25,176 bases of DNA from Candidatus Jidaibacter sp. (lineage in GTDB: Bacteria; Pseudomonadota; Alphaproteobacteria; Rickettsiales; Midichloriaceae). Position numbers and translations under genes: made by a program. The notes beneath the pieces were generated by a model that ran no database searches, was not told the DNA's origin, and worked only from the letters and a program-made list of their open reading frames with translations. Shown one piece after another: positions 14,984 through 22,130 of this stretch; position 1 is the first letter of the stretch; each line of letters begins with the position of its first letter. Where the stretch lies: positions 1 to 25,176 of the forward strand of contig JAJTHY010000024.1 of assembly GCA_021298045.1 (NCBI GenBank). Reading direction: 5' to 3'.

Positions 14984-15074
14984 GGATTTAGAGCTTTTTG
15001 CTTTAAATTATAAAGTATTAATTTCACCTCTTATCCATAACTCGGGTTGTGTAACACTTATTATCAAATTAGCT

Positions 15075-15749
15075 ATGAAATCAATAAAAATATCAGCCTC
15101 TATTCTTTCAGCAGACTTCAGCAACTTCGGTGCTGTAGTGCAAAGGCTGGAAGATGGAGGCGCAAATATGATTCATTTTGATATTATGGATGGTCATTTT
15201 GTGCCAAATTTAACCTTCGGTAACGGGCTTATAAAATCTCTGCGCGCAAAATCTAACTTAAAGTTTGATACGCACCTAATGGTTTCAAACCCAGAGCAGT
15301 ATATCGAAGCCTGTGCGGAAGCCGGAAGTGACTATATAACCGCGCATGCTGAAAGCACAAAACACCTGCATCGCCTGATTGCGCAAATCAAAGCAACGGG
15401 CAAAAAAGCAGGAGTTTCAATTGTGCCTTCTACACATGAAGATGCTCTTAAATATGTGATAGATGATGTGGATTTAATATTAGTGATGACAGTAAATCCA
15501 GGATTTGGTGGCCAAAAGTTTATTGAATCTCAATTGCTTAAAATACAAAATATACGAAAAATGATTAATGATACAAAACGGGACATCTTACTGTCCGTTG
15601 ATGGTGGAATTAATAGCACAACCGCCCCTCTTTGCATTCAAGCAGGTGCGGATGTTTTAGTCTCCGGAGCATACATTTTTTCTGGTGATAACTATGGGGA
15701 TAGGATTAAAGAGCTTAGGGCTAATACCAAAATAATTGAGGCAAGCTAA
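15075..15749 (+). CDS. rpe: Ribulose-phosphate 3-epimerase
   Basis: A 224-residue TIM-barrel enzyme that interconverts ribulose 5-phosphate and xylulose 5-phosphate in the non-oxidative pentose phosphate pathway. It shows SASILSADFSNFG at the N-terminus, the metal and catalytic site HFDIMDGHFVPNLTFG, TVNPGFGGQKF, VDGGIN with the catalytic Asp, and the phosphate-binding VSGAYIF. I start at the ATG at 15075 (MKSIKISAS), which gives the family's usual length. A longer frame from 14979 would add 32 residues that are read out of repeat copy D and are not part of the fold. No good ribosome binding site is visible. The stop overlaps the end of the opposite ABC transporter gene by four bases. Confidence 0.94.
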   Translation: MKSIKISASILSADFSNFGAVVQRLEDGGANMIHFDIMDGHFVPNLTFGNGLIKSLRAKSNLKFDTHLMVSNPEQYIEACAEAGSDYITAHAESTKHLHRLIAQIKATGKKAGVSIVPSTHEDALKYVIDDVDLILVMTVNPGFGGQKFIESQLLKIQNIRKMINDTKRDILLSVDGGINSTTAPLCIQAGADVLVSGAYIFSGDNYGDRIKELRANTKIIEAS

Positions 15750-17524
15750 GACCCAAACTGCAGCTTTGCAAGCCTCGCGTAAGTACCAGTTGTTTGGTTT
15801 ATAAGCTCTTCATGAGTGCCGCGCTGTATTACAGTGCCATTTTCCAGAACTATAATCTGATCTGCATTTTTTACGGTGGAAAGGCGATGCGCTATTACAA
15901 TAGTTGTACGACCTTTCATTAAATTGCTCAAAGCTTTTTGTACCAACGCCTCATTTTCGGAATCCAAAGAAGATGTAGCTTCATCAAGCAACAAAATTTT
16001 CGGATTATTCAATATTGCTCTAGCTATTGCTAGTCTTTGCTTTTGACCACCAGAAAGCTTCATACCTTTATCTCCTAAGTATGTATCTATGCCTTCAGGG
16101 AGTTTTGTAATAAATTCCATGCATCCCGCCTGCTCTGCAGCAGCAATTACTTTTTCTCTACTGGCATATGGATCCCCATAAGCTATGTTTTCATAAACGC
16201 TAGTTGCAAATACATAAGGATCCTGCGGCACATAAGTGAACATGGCTCTTAAGTCATTCATATGGATGCTATCAATGCTCTTTCCATCAAGTAAAATCTT
16301 CCCAGAGTCAGGATTGTAAAACCGCTCAAGCAACATGAATATAGTTGTTTTGCCGGCACCAGATTTCCCAACCAAAGCCGTTACTTGGCCTGGATGTATT
16401 TCCAAATTCACATCACTTAAAATCTTACGCTTTTTTAGTTTATCGTAACTAAAGGATACATTTTTGAATTCAATTTTGTCTTTAAATTTTCCAGAAAATT
16501 TAACTGGATTGTCTGCATGCTTAGTGGATGGCTCACTAGAAAGGAATTCAAAAATTCGCTCTGTCGCCCCTACCGCTTTCTGCCAATCCCCTAAAACATC
16601 AGAGAGCGCAGCAACAGCACCAGCACAAACTATAGCAACATATACAAATGCAGATAGTTCTCCAGGCGAAATGCTTCCTTCCACAACCTTATGGGCCCCA
16701 ATCCACAAAACAAAACCAACCCCACCAAAAGCTAACGCTATTATTATCGCTGTCAAAAAGCCCCGGAGCAATATGCGATCAAAAGCAGTTCTTAATTGCT
16801 CATTTAAAAGGTAATTAAATTTACCCATTTCATAATCTTCTCTTCTATAAGATTGCACAACCTTAAGCGCATTCATAGATTGCTCCGCTCTGGCGGAAAT
16901 CTCTGCAACCCTATCCTGGGAATTTCTAGAATAAATCCGAAGCTTCTTCCCTAGGAAAAATAAAGGTGAAATAACAGCAGGAATTATAAATAACAGCATT
17001 AAAGAAAGTTGGCTGCTGGTACCAATTAAAACCACAATCCCACCTAACAACATAATTAAATTACGGATGGTAAAAGAAAAACTACTACCTATTAAAGTTA
17101 GAAGAAGCGTAGTATCCGCTGTTAACCTCGACAACAACTCTCCTGATTTATTCCTCTCAAAATAATCTGGTGATAAAATAAGTATGTGCTGGAATATATC
17201 GCGCCTTAAGTCTGTTATTACACGCTCCCCCACTAACGTAATCAAGAAGAATCTGCAGAACGTAAATAAGGCCAAAACCAAAATAGTAATACCTAGAAAT
17301 ATTAGCGCTTCATCTAATTCATGAATATTTTGTTTAGCTATTCCCAAGTCTATAAACATTCGGATCGCTTGACTTATCATCAATATGGAAGCCGAGGTGA
17401 TACTAAGCGCAATAAACACGCCTACAAGCATTAACCTATAGGGTTTGAAATATCTCGCCAATCGCTTTAAATTATTAGGTTTTTCTTGCGGATTAACTTC
17501 TTTATAATCAATTGCGTCAGTCAT
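15746..17524 (-). CDS. ABC exporter, fused membrane and ATPase domains (MsbA/ABCB type)
   Basis: A 592-residue half-transporter that works as a dimer. Six membrane helices fill residues ~30-305. The ATPase domain has Walker A GKSGAGKTT (386-394), Q-loop Gln434, the signature LSGGQ (490-494), Walker B ILLLDE (510-515) and the switch His546. The type exports lipids, lipid A, peptides or drugs. Alphaproteobacteria carry several such genes, and this cannot be pinned to lipid A from sequence alone. The ATG at 17524 has a good AGAGGT ribosome binding site. Transcribed away from degP, with which it shares a 78-base divergent promoter region, and tail-to-tail with rpe. Confidence 0.9.
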   Translation of the reverse strand: MTDAIDYKEVNPQEKPNNLKRLARYFKPYRLMLVGVFIALSITSASILMISQAIRMFIDLGIAKQNIHELDEALIFLGITILVLALFTFCRFFLITLVGERVITDLRRDIFQHILILSPDYFERNKSGELLSRLTADTTLLLTLIGSSFSFTIRNLIMLLGGIVVLIGTSSQLSLMLLFIIPAVISPLFFLGKKLRIYSRNSQDRVAEISARAEQSMNALKVVQSYRREDYEMGKFNYLLNEQLRTAFDRILLRGFLTAIIIALAFGGVGFVLWIGAHKVVEGSISPGELSAFVYVAIVCAGAVAALSDVLGDWQKAVGATERIFEFLSSEPSTKHADNPVKFSGKFKDKIEFKNVSFSYDKLKKRKILSDVNLEIHPGQVTALVGKSGAGKTTIFMLLERFYNPDSGKILLDGKSIDSIHMNDLRAMFTYVPQDPYVFATSVYENIAYGDPYASREKVIAAAEQAGCMEFITKLPEGIDTYLGDKGMKLSGGQKQRLAIARAILNNPKILLLDEATSSLDSENEALVQKALSNLMKGRTTIVIAHRLSTVKNADQIIVLENGTVIQRGTHEELINQTTGTYARLAKLQFGS

Positions 17525-17602
17525 AATACAAACCTCTTCACTTCAGCACAAAATCTGATATAAGATAAAGCCAGTAACACAATTTAACAAGGCATTCTTA
17601 AT

Positions 17603-19066
17603 ATGAAATTAAAAACTTTCAGCACTATGTTAGCTAGGTTATATGTTTTTGCAACATTGTGCATTTTTGCTAATTTTAGCAACGCCGTGGAAGCAAGCAA
17701 TTTACCATCTTTTTCTCCGATAGTAGATGTGGCAATGCCGGCAGTAGTAAATATTTCAACCACGCAGACCATTGATGCAAAAAGCCCCTTAGATGAACTA
17801 AGGAACGAAATGCCAGAAGGCAGCCCTTTTGATCAATTCTTTAAAGAATTTTTAGATAGAGAGTTTGGCTTTTCTGAAGGCAGAAAGCGCAAAGCGACCT
17901 CTTTGGGTTCTGGCTTTATCATTCACCCGGATGGATACATAGTAACCAATGCACATGTTATAGAGGGTGCTGAGGAAATCAACGTGACTTTATCTAATGA
18001 TAGTGAAGAAATCATCAAAGCAAAAATTGTTGGTGTTGATAAAAAAACAGATCTAGCGCTTTTGAAAATTGATATCAAAGATAAGTTACCTTACTTAAAA
18101 TTTGGCGATTCTGACAAAGCCCATGTGGGTGATTGGATTATTGCAATTGGTAATCCCTTTGGTTTTGGTGGCAGCGTTACTGCTGGTATAGTATCTGCGA
18201 AGTCGCGTATGGTTACTGGCCAATATGATGAATTTATTCAAACTGATGCTTCCATTAACAAAGGCAACTCTGGCGGCCCTATGATGAATCTTAATGGCGA
18301 AGTAATTGGCATAAACTCAGTAATTATCTCTCCTTCTGGTGGCAATATAGGTCTTGGGTTTGCAATACCTTCTAATCAGGCAAATACAATCATTGAGCAG
18401 ATCAAGAAAACTGGTAAGGTTACTAGAGGTTACTTAGGAGTAAACATTCAAACCTTGACACCAGATATTGCAAAACATATTGGTGCTCCAAATACTAAGG
18501 GTGCATTAGTCACGCAAGTTGTTAAAGACAGCCCCGCAGATAAGGCTGGCATTAAACCTGGAGATATTGTAACTTCCCTAGATGGGAAACAGGCCTTGCA
18601 GTCACATAAGCTTTCTAAGATAGTGGCAGAAACCCCAATTGGCAAAAAAGTTACTATCGAAATCTTAAGAGATGGCAAACCTGCTAAGCTTAATGCAACC
18701 ATTGAGCTACTTGTAGACAAACTCGAAGAAATAGAAAGTAAAAAAGCTGGCAAAAACACTGTTGTAACTGACCTTAGCTTAGGGATTAAAATAGATGATA
18801 TTACCCCAGCTTTGCGGGCTAAATTTAAAATAGACCCAAATATTAAAGGCGTGATTATACTTGCTGTTAATCGCAATTCTTCAGCGGCAGAGTCTGGTTT
18901 GCTACCTGGTGATGTTATTATGCAAATAAATCGAACTAAGGTGGAAAACATGGTGGATGCTGGTAAAGAAATTGAAAGAGCCAAAAAGGCTGCTAACAAG
19001 GATATTGCTCTCTTAATCAATCGTGGTGGCACAAGTAGGTTTATTATAATAGAGCTAGGTGAATAG
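17603..19066 (+). CDS. degP: DegP/HtrA-type periplasmic serine protease (Do family)
   Basis: A 487-residue protease-chaperone that degrades or refolds damaged envelope proteins. A signal peptide is clear (residues 1-28, ending FSNA). The trypsin-like domain has the triad His118 (VTNAHVIEG), Asp150 (KKTDLALLKI) and Ser223 (NKGNSGGPMMN). Two PDZ domains follow (about 265-355 and 390-485), the first opening RGYLGVNIQTLTPDIA. Length and order match DegP/DegQ with both PDZ domains. The glycosyltransferase gene follows after 7 bases, so they are likely co-transcribed. A weak promoter (TTCACT-16-TATAAG, 17537-17564) may drive it. Confidence 0.95.
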   Translation: MKLKTFSTMLARLYVFATLCIFANFSNAVEASNLPSFSPIVDVAMPAVVNISTTQTIDAKSPLDELRNEMPEGSPFDQFFKEFLDREFGFSEGRKRKATSLGSGFIIHPDGYIVTNAHVIEGAEEINVTLSNDSEEIIKAKIVGVDKKTDLALLKIDIKDKLPYLKFGDSDKAHVGDWIIAIGNPFGFGGSVTAGIVSAKSRMVTGQYDEFIQTDASINKGNSGGPMMNLNGEVIGINSVIISPSGGNIGLGFAIPSNQANTIIEQIKKTGKVTRGYLGVNIQTLTPDIAKHIGAPNTKGALVTQVVKDSPADKAGIKPGDIVTSLDGKQALQSHKLSKIVAETPIGKKVTIEILRDGKPAKLNATIELLVDKLEEIESKKAGKNTVVTDLSLGIKIDDITPALRAKFKIDPNIKGVIILAVNRNSSAAESGLLPGDVIMQINRTKVENMVDAGKEIERAKKAANKDIALLINRGGTSRFIIIELGE

Positions 19067-19073
19067 AGGATAG

Positions 19074-20234
19074 ATGAAAAAGTTTACTGTACTGCAGGTG
19101 ATCCCTGATTTTAACTCTGGCGGCGTAGAACGTGGCACATTTGAGATAGCCTCATACTTACAAAAACACAAAGTAAAAAACTTTGTGTGTAGCAATGGTG
19201 GCTCATTAGTTTCTTCTCTTAAAGAGATTGGGGTCAAGCATATTAAAATGTCAGTACATTCAAAAAACCCTATTATTATAATTCTTAATGCGATTCGTCT
19301 TTACAAAAATATAAAGGAGAAGCAGATAGATATTGTGCATGCTAGATCACGAGCACCAGCTTGGAGTTGTTACTTAGCTTGTTTATTATCTGGCCGCAAA
19401 TTCGTAACCACTTTTCATGGAGCATACTCGGCTTCTCATCCTCTAAAGCGTTTTTATAATTCTATTATGCTTAAAGGACAGCGCGTAATTGCGATTTCCA
19501 ACTATATAAAAAAGCATATAGAAACCAGGTATCACTTCACCTCACCTAACCTAGTGGTGATTGAGCGTGGCGCTGATCTCAATTATTTTAATCCAGATAA
19601 TCTAGATAAAACCAGAATTGAAAATATCAAAAAAGAACTTGGTCTTTCTGAATTAGATCCAAAAGAAAAGCTTATCATTTTACCATCTAGGTTCACCAGA
19701 TTGAAAGGGCACTTATACCTTATCAAATCTCTTAAATACTTAACTACTAAAAAATTCAAATGCCTAATGGTTGGCAAAGCTGGCCCAGCTCAAAGCGACT
19801 ACTTAAATGAAATAAAGCAAGCGATACGCGAATATAAGCTGGAAGATAAAATCATTATAAAAGATGAAGCTATCTCTGATATGCCTGCTCTATATTCCAT
19901 TGCCGACCTTGTTGTATCGTCCTCAGTAGAGCCTGAAGGTTTTGGCCGCACAATTGTGGAAGCACAGGCAATGCGGCGTATTGTTATCTCTACTAATATA
20001 GGAGCACCGCAGGATATTATAGAACAAGGAAAATCTGGATTTCTAGTGCCAACATCAGATGCCTCGACTTTCGCCGAAAGTATTGAAAAAGCACTTAACT
20101 TAAAAAAAGAGCAAGCTAAAGAGATTACTGACTATGCTCATAAATTGGTTAGCAAAAAATATTCCTTGGATCTTATGTGTAAAAATACCCTAAAGCTATA
20201 CCAGAAAATTTTTGATGAGCACGAAGGGGAGTAG
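19074..20234 (+). CDS. Family 4 (GT-B fold) glycosyltransferase
   Basis: A 386-residue enzyme of the GT4 group. The N-terminal half opens with VLQVIPDFNSGGVERGTFEIA, the acceptor-side glycine loop. The C-terminal half has the donor-binding region: ILPSRFTRLKGHLYLIKSL near residue 200 and EPEGFGRTIVEAQAM near residue 285, with the E-x7-E arrangement typical of retaining enzymes. There is no signal peptide or membrane helix, so it should act on the cytosolic face of the membrane, probably on lipopolysaccharide core or another surface glycan. The sugar and acceptor cannot be told. The GAGGATAG just before the ATG serves as ribosome binding site. Confidence 0.88.
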   Translation: MKKFTVLQVIPDFNSGGVERGTFEIASYLQKHKVKNFVCSNGGSLVSSLKEIGVKHIKMSVHSKNPIIIILNAIRLYKNIKEKQIDIVHARSRAPAWSCYLACLLSGRKFVTTFHGAYSASHPLKRFYNSIMLKGQRVIAISNYIKKHIETRYHFTSPNLVVIERGADLNYFNPDNLDKTRIENIKKELGLSELDPKEKLIILPSRFTRLKGHLYLIKSLKYLTTKKFKCLMVGKAGPAQSDYLNEIKQAIREYKLEDKIIIKDEAISDMPALYSIADLVVSSSVEPEGFGRTIVEAQAMRRIVISTNIGAPQDIIEQGKSGFLVPTSDASTFAESIEKALNLKKEQAKEITDYAHKLVSKKYSLDLMCKNTLKLYQKIFDEHEGE

Positions 20235-20294
20235 AGATTAGCCTATAGCTAAGGAAGAAGGAAGAATCAATTTTGAAGTGCAACAGTGTGTTTA

Positions 20295-20453
20295 TAGCTA
20301 AACCCTTATAAAATGGGTACGAAAATCAAGAATTTTCTCGTAAATTTTTGCCCATTTTACGCATGGAATATGGATATATTTCAAAGGCAAAATAGGTGAA
20401 AATTTATTGAAAAGGCGCAGCATTAGCGTATCCATTTTATAAGGGTTTAGCTA
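20295..20453. repeat. Palindromic element with terminal inverted repeats, copy 3
   Basis: A 159-base element with perfect 22-bp ends (20295-20316 and 20432-20453), starting TAGCTAAACCCTTATAAAAT, and then TACG after one mismatch. The right end reads into the DUF2155 gene on the minus strand and provides its last codons and stop. The left end lies about 60 bases after the glycosyltransferase stop. Confidence 0.75.
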
Positions 20454-20985
20454 GAGTACATCCAGCCAGGGTAATGTCGTATTTAGGGTGAGTAAGTTGA
20501 GAAACAGATGCACTCTGCATATATACCCAGCCATTAAATATACGCCCTACAACCCTATTACGAATTTCAAACACCTCTATAAGCGCTCTACCCTCAGGAA
20601 TTATAAGTTTCTGATTAGATTGAATACATGAATTTACTTTGACAACAATTTCATTCACAGTCTTCTTCGATCCCACATTGATATCTAGAGAATACATCTT
20701 ACCCAAGGTTTTATCTATCACCCTTATAATCGCAACGTCTTTTGCAGATGCAGCACTGTCCTGTTCTTGAACCATAATTTCCAAGTTATGTTCAGCTCCC
20801 GCCATCTCATCTTCGCTTGATTCTTTACTAAAAAAACTGCTAAAAAGTCCTTTATCAGCTTGGCCTAATTCTTTATCAACATGCGTAGGATCAATATAGC
20901 TTTCACCCTCTAGAAAATCCGCAGCAAAAGCTCTAGATGCAAAGCTTAACAACAAAAAAACTATAAGGTTATAATGCAAGCGCAT
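20437..20985 (-). CDS. DUF2155 periplasmic protein
   Basis: A 182-residue protein with a clear signal peptide (1-21, ending SRAFA). Residues ~82-176 match DUF2155, an alphaproteobacterial family of unknown function: AIIRVIDKTLGKMYSLDINVG, two spaced cysteines (VNSCIQ and LAGC), and the terminal motif GWVYMQSASVSQLTHPKYDITLAGC. The family nearly always follows the NDUFA12 gene and mlaD, as here. The gap after mlaD is 6 bases. The last six residues (TLAKPL) and the stop are encoded by the end of palindromic element 3, so the natural C-terminus was probably replaced or extended. Function is not known; the location suggests the envelope. Confidence 0.85.
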   Translation of the reverse strand: MRLHYNLIVFLLLSFASRAFAADFLEGESYIDPTHVDKELGQADKGLFSSFFSKESSEDEMAGAEHNLEIMVQEQDSAASAKDVAIIRVIDKTLGKMYSLDINVGSKKTVNEIVVKVNSCIQSNQKLIIPEGRALIEVFEIRNRVVGRIFNGWVYMQSASVSQLTHPKYDITLAGCTLAKPL

Positions 20986-20991
20986 GCTTTA

Positions 20992-21504
20992 TCACTTACC
21001 AGTTGATGATTTAGGATCGCTATTGGCATCCTTGTCCTTATCTTTGTCCTTGCCGCCCTTATCAAGTCCAAACATGAATTTGCCAATAAGACTATCCAAA
21101 CTTATAGAAGACTGCGTATATTCCAAAAACGCTTTCTCAGCTAGATGCTCTTCATCAGACCCTGGGGTTAGCGATACATATTTATCACCTAAAAGACCGT
21201 TTCCAATTATTTCTGCTGAGGTATCTACTGGCAATTTAACATCAGGAGAAATACTGAGCTCTAAGACTGCTTGAAAAGTTTTCGGGTCAAGAGTTTGCGA
21301 AATAACCTTGCCCACTTTAATGCCTGACACACGAACATCTCCACCCAAATTCAAACCATCTATCCTATCAAATTTGCCAAATATCACATATTGCTTACCA
21401 GAACCCTTAACCTCCGTAGTTCCATATGCATAGTAAAGAAAGTATGCTGCAACTAACAACACGAATGCGCCAATCAATGTTTCTATAATATTATCTTTAT
21501 TCAT
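20992..21504 (-). CDS. mlaD: MlaD, substrate-binding protein of the outer membrane lipid asymmetry system
   Basis: A 170-residue MCE-domain protein. One N-terminal membrane helix (about 7-25, ETLIGAFVLLVAAYFLYYA) is followed by a single MCE domain (about 36-115) with GLNLGGDVRVSGIKVGKV and GLLGDKYVSLTPG. The tail is a charged KDKDKDKD run. MlaD forms a hexameric ring on the MlaFE ABC transporter and moves phospholipids between the membranes. I start at the ATG at 21504 (MNKDNIIETLIG) because homologues begin just before the helix; a GTG at 21513 would add three residues. The other Mla genes are not in the window. It lies between the NDUFA12 and DUF2155 genes in one operon. Confidence 0.9.
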   Translation of the reverse strand: MNKDNIIETLIGAFVLLVAAYFLYYAYGTTEVKGSGKQYVIFGKFDRIDGLNLGGDVRVSGIKVGKVISQTLDPKTFQAVLELSISPDVKLPVDTSAEIIGNGLLGDKYVSLTPGSDEEHLAEKAFLEYTQSSISLDSLIGKFMFGLDKGGKDKDKDKDANSDPKSSTGK

Positions 21505-21517
21505 ATAAACCACTTAG

Positions 21518-21877
21518 TTATTTCGGTTGCCAAGACTCATAGTCTCCAGTCGCTGCATCTCGCTGCGCTTTGGATAGAACATGTCCTGGTGGAAAGTAAG
21601 CATGCTCTGTACCGGTCAAATTAGGTATATGAGTCTTTTCCCACTTATAATCTCTAACATTATTTTTAGGAGCTTCATCCTTTTGATGATGCAACCAAAG
21701 AGCCCAATGTGCAGGAACTTTAGAAGCTTCTACAATACCCTTATATATAATATAACGAGACTTTTTGCCAAATGTACGATCAACGCGTTTGCTTTCATAG
21801 TATAGATTACCAAATTCATCAGAGCCAATAAAGTTACTCTTTAAAGAAATTAATAATTTGTTAATCCATTTATTCAT
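21518..21877 (-). CDS. NDUFA12-like accessory subunit of NADH:quinone oxidoreductase
   Basis: A 119-residue protein of the B17.2/NDUFA12 family. Typical stretches are FIGSDEFGNLYYESK near residue 16, the mid-domain VPAHWALWLHHQKDEAP, and WEKTHIPNLTGTEHAYFPPG. This supernumerary complex I subunit is shared only by mitochondria and alphaproteobacteria, which makes it a good taxonomic marker. It sits on the peripheral arm and helps assembly or stability. It leads the operon with mlaD and DUF2155, a conserved alphaproteobacterial order, and nuoF lies a few kilobases away in the same direction. A GGAG ten bases upstream may act as ribosome binding site. Confidence 0.92.
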   Translation of the reverse strand: MNKWINKLLISLKSNFIGSDEFGNLYYESKRVDRTFGKKSRYIIYKGIVEASKVPAHWALWLHHQKDEAPKNNVRDYKWEKTHIPNLTGTEHAYFPPGHVLSKAQRDAATGDYESWQPK

Positions 21878-21909
21878 TAAGCAAAAACTCCGATACTGCC
21901 TCTATAAGC

Positions 21910-21937
21910 ATACTATATAATACTTATTTAAAGTCAA
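21910..21937 (-). promoter_or_regulatory. Candidate promoter of the NDUFA12-mlaD-DUF2155 operon
   Basis: On the minus strand TTGACT (21937-21932), 16 bases, then TAGTAT (21915-21910), about 33 bases upstream of the ATG at 21877. Confidence 0.4.
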
Positions 21938-22053
21938 TAGCACCCCTCTTTCTAATTTTAATTTAGTAAGCAACTAGCATCTATAACCTAAGCATTTTTC
22001 AGGGCAACCGCATTAAAATTCTGGTACTGTTTGAGGAATATAGGTTTTACAAA

Positions 22054-22095
22054 TTTTCTGGATTGCTTTGTCGCTAAAGCTCCTCGCAAAGACGG
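22054..22095. repeat. Fragment of the dispersed palindromic repeat (right arm only)
   Basis: TTTTCTGGATTGCTTTGTCG followed by CTCCTCGCAAAGACGG matches the right half of copies A-C. The left arm is absent, so this is a truncated copy. Confidence 0.7.
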
Positions 22096-22105
22096 AACGA
22101 TCCAT

Positions 22106-22130
22106 AAAAAATCTGCCATAGCTAAGGCAA
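22106..22130 (-). terminator. Weak terminator-like hairpin at the PBP gene end
   Basis: On the minus strand TTGCC and GGCAGA form a short stem around TTAGCTAT, followed directly by TTTTTT. It overlaps the stop codon of the PBP gene. The stem is only four to five pairs, so it may be weak. Confidence 0.3.

Larger units (their letters stand above)
14671..15048. repeat. Outer 19-bp inverted repeat enclosing nested elements
   Basis: AACCCGAGTTATGGATAAG (14671-14689) is repeated perfectly as its inverse at 15030-15048. The 378-base unit encloses two further palindromic elements and no gene. GTGTAAC occurs directly at both borders (14667-14673 and 15049-15055), possibly a target duplication, though the left copy overlaps the inverted repeat. 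Confidence 0.6.

Noticed and set aside
18448..19032. 194-residue minus-strand frame inside degP
   Set aside because: It is the antisense shadow of the PDZ region of degP, with composition typical of such shadows. It has no family motifs.
20235..20294. Terminator after the glycosyltransferase gene
   Set aside because: Short AT-rich pairings around TAGCTA exist, but none makes a stable stem followed by a T-run.
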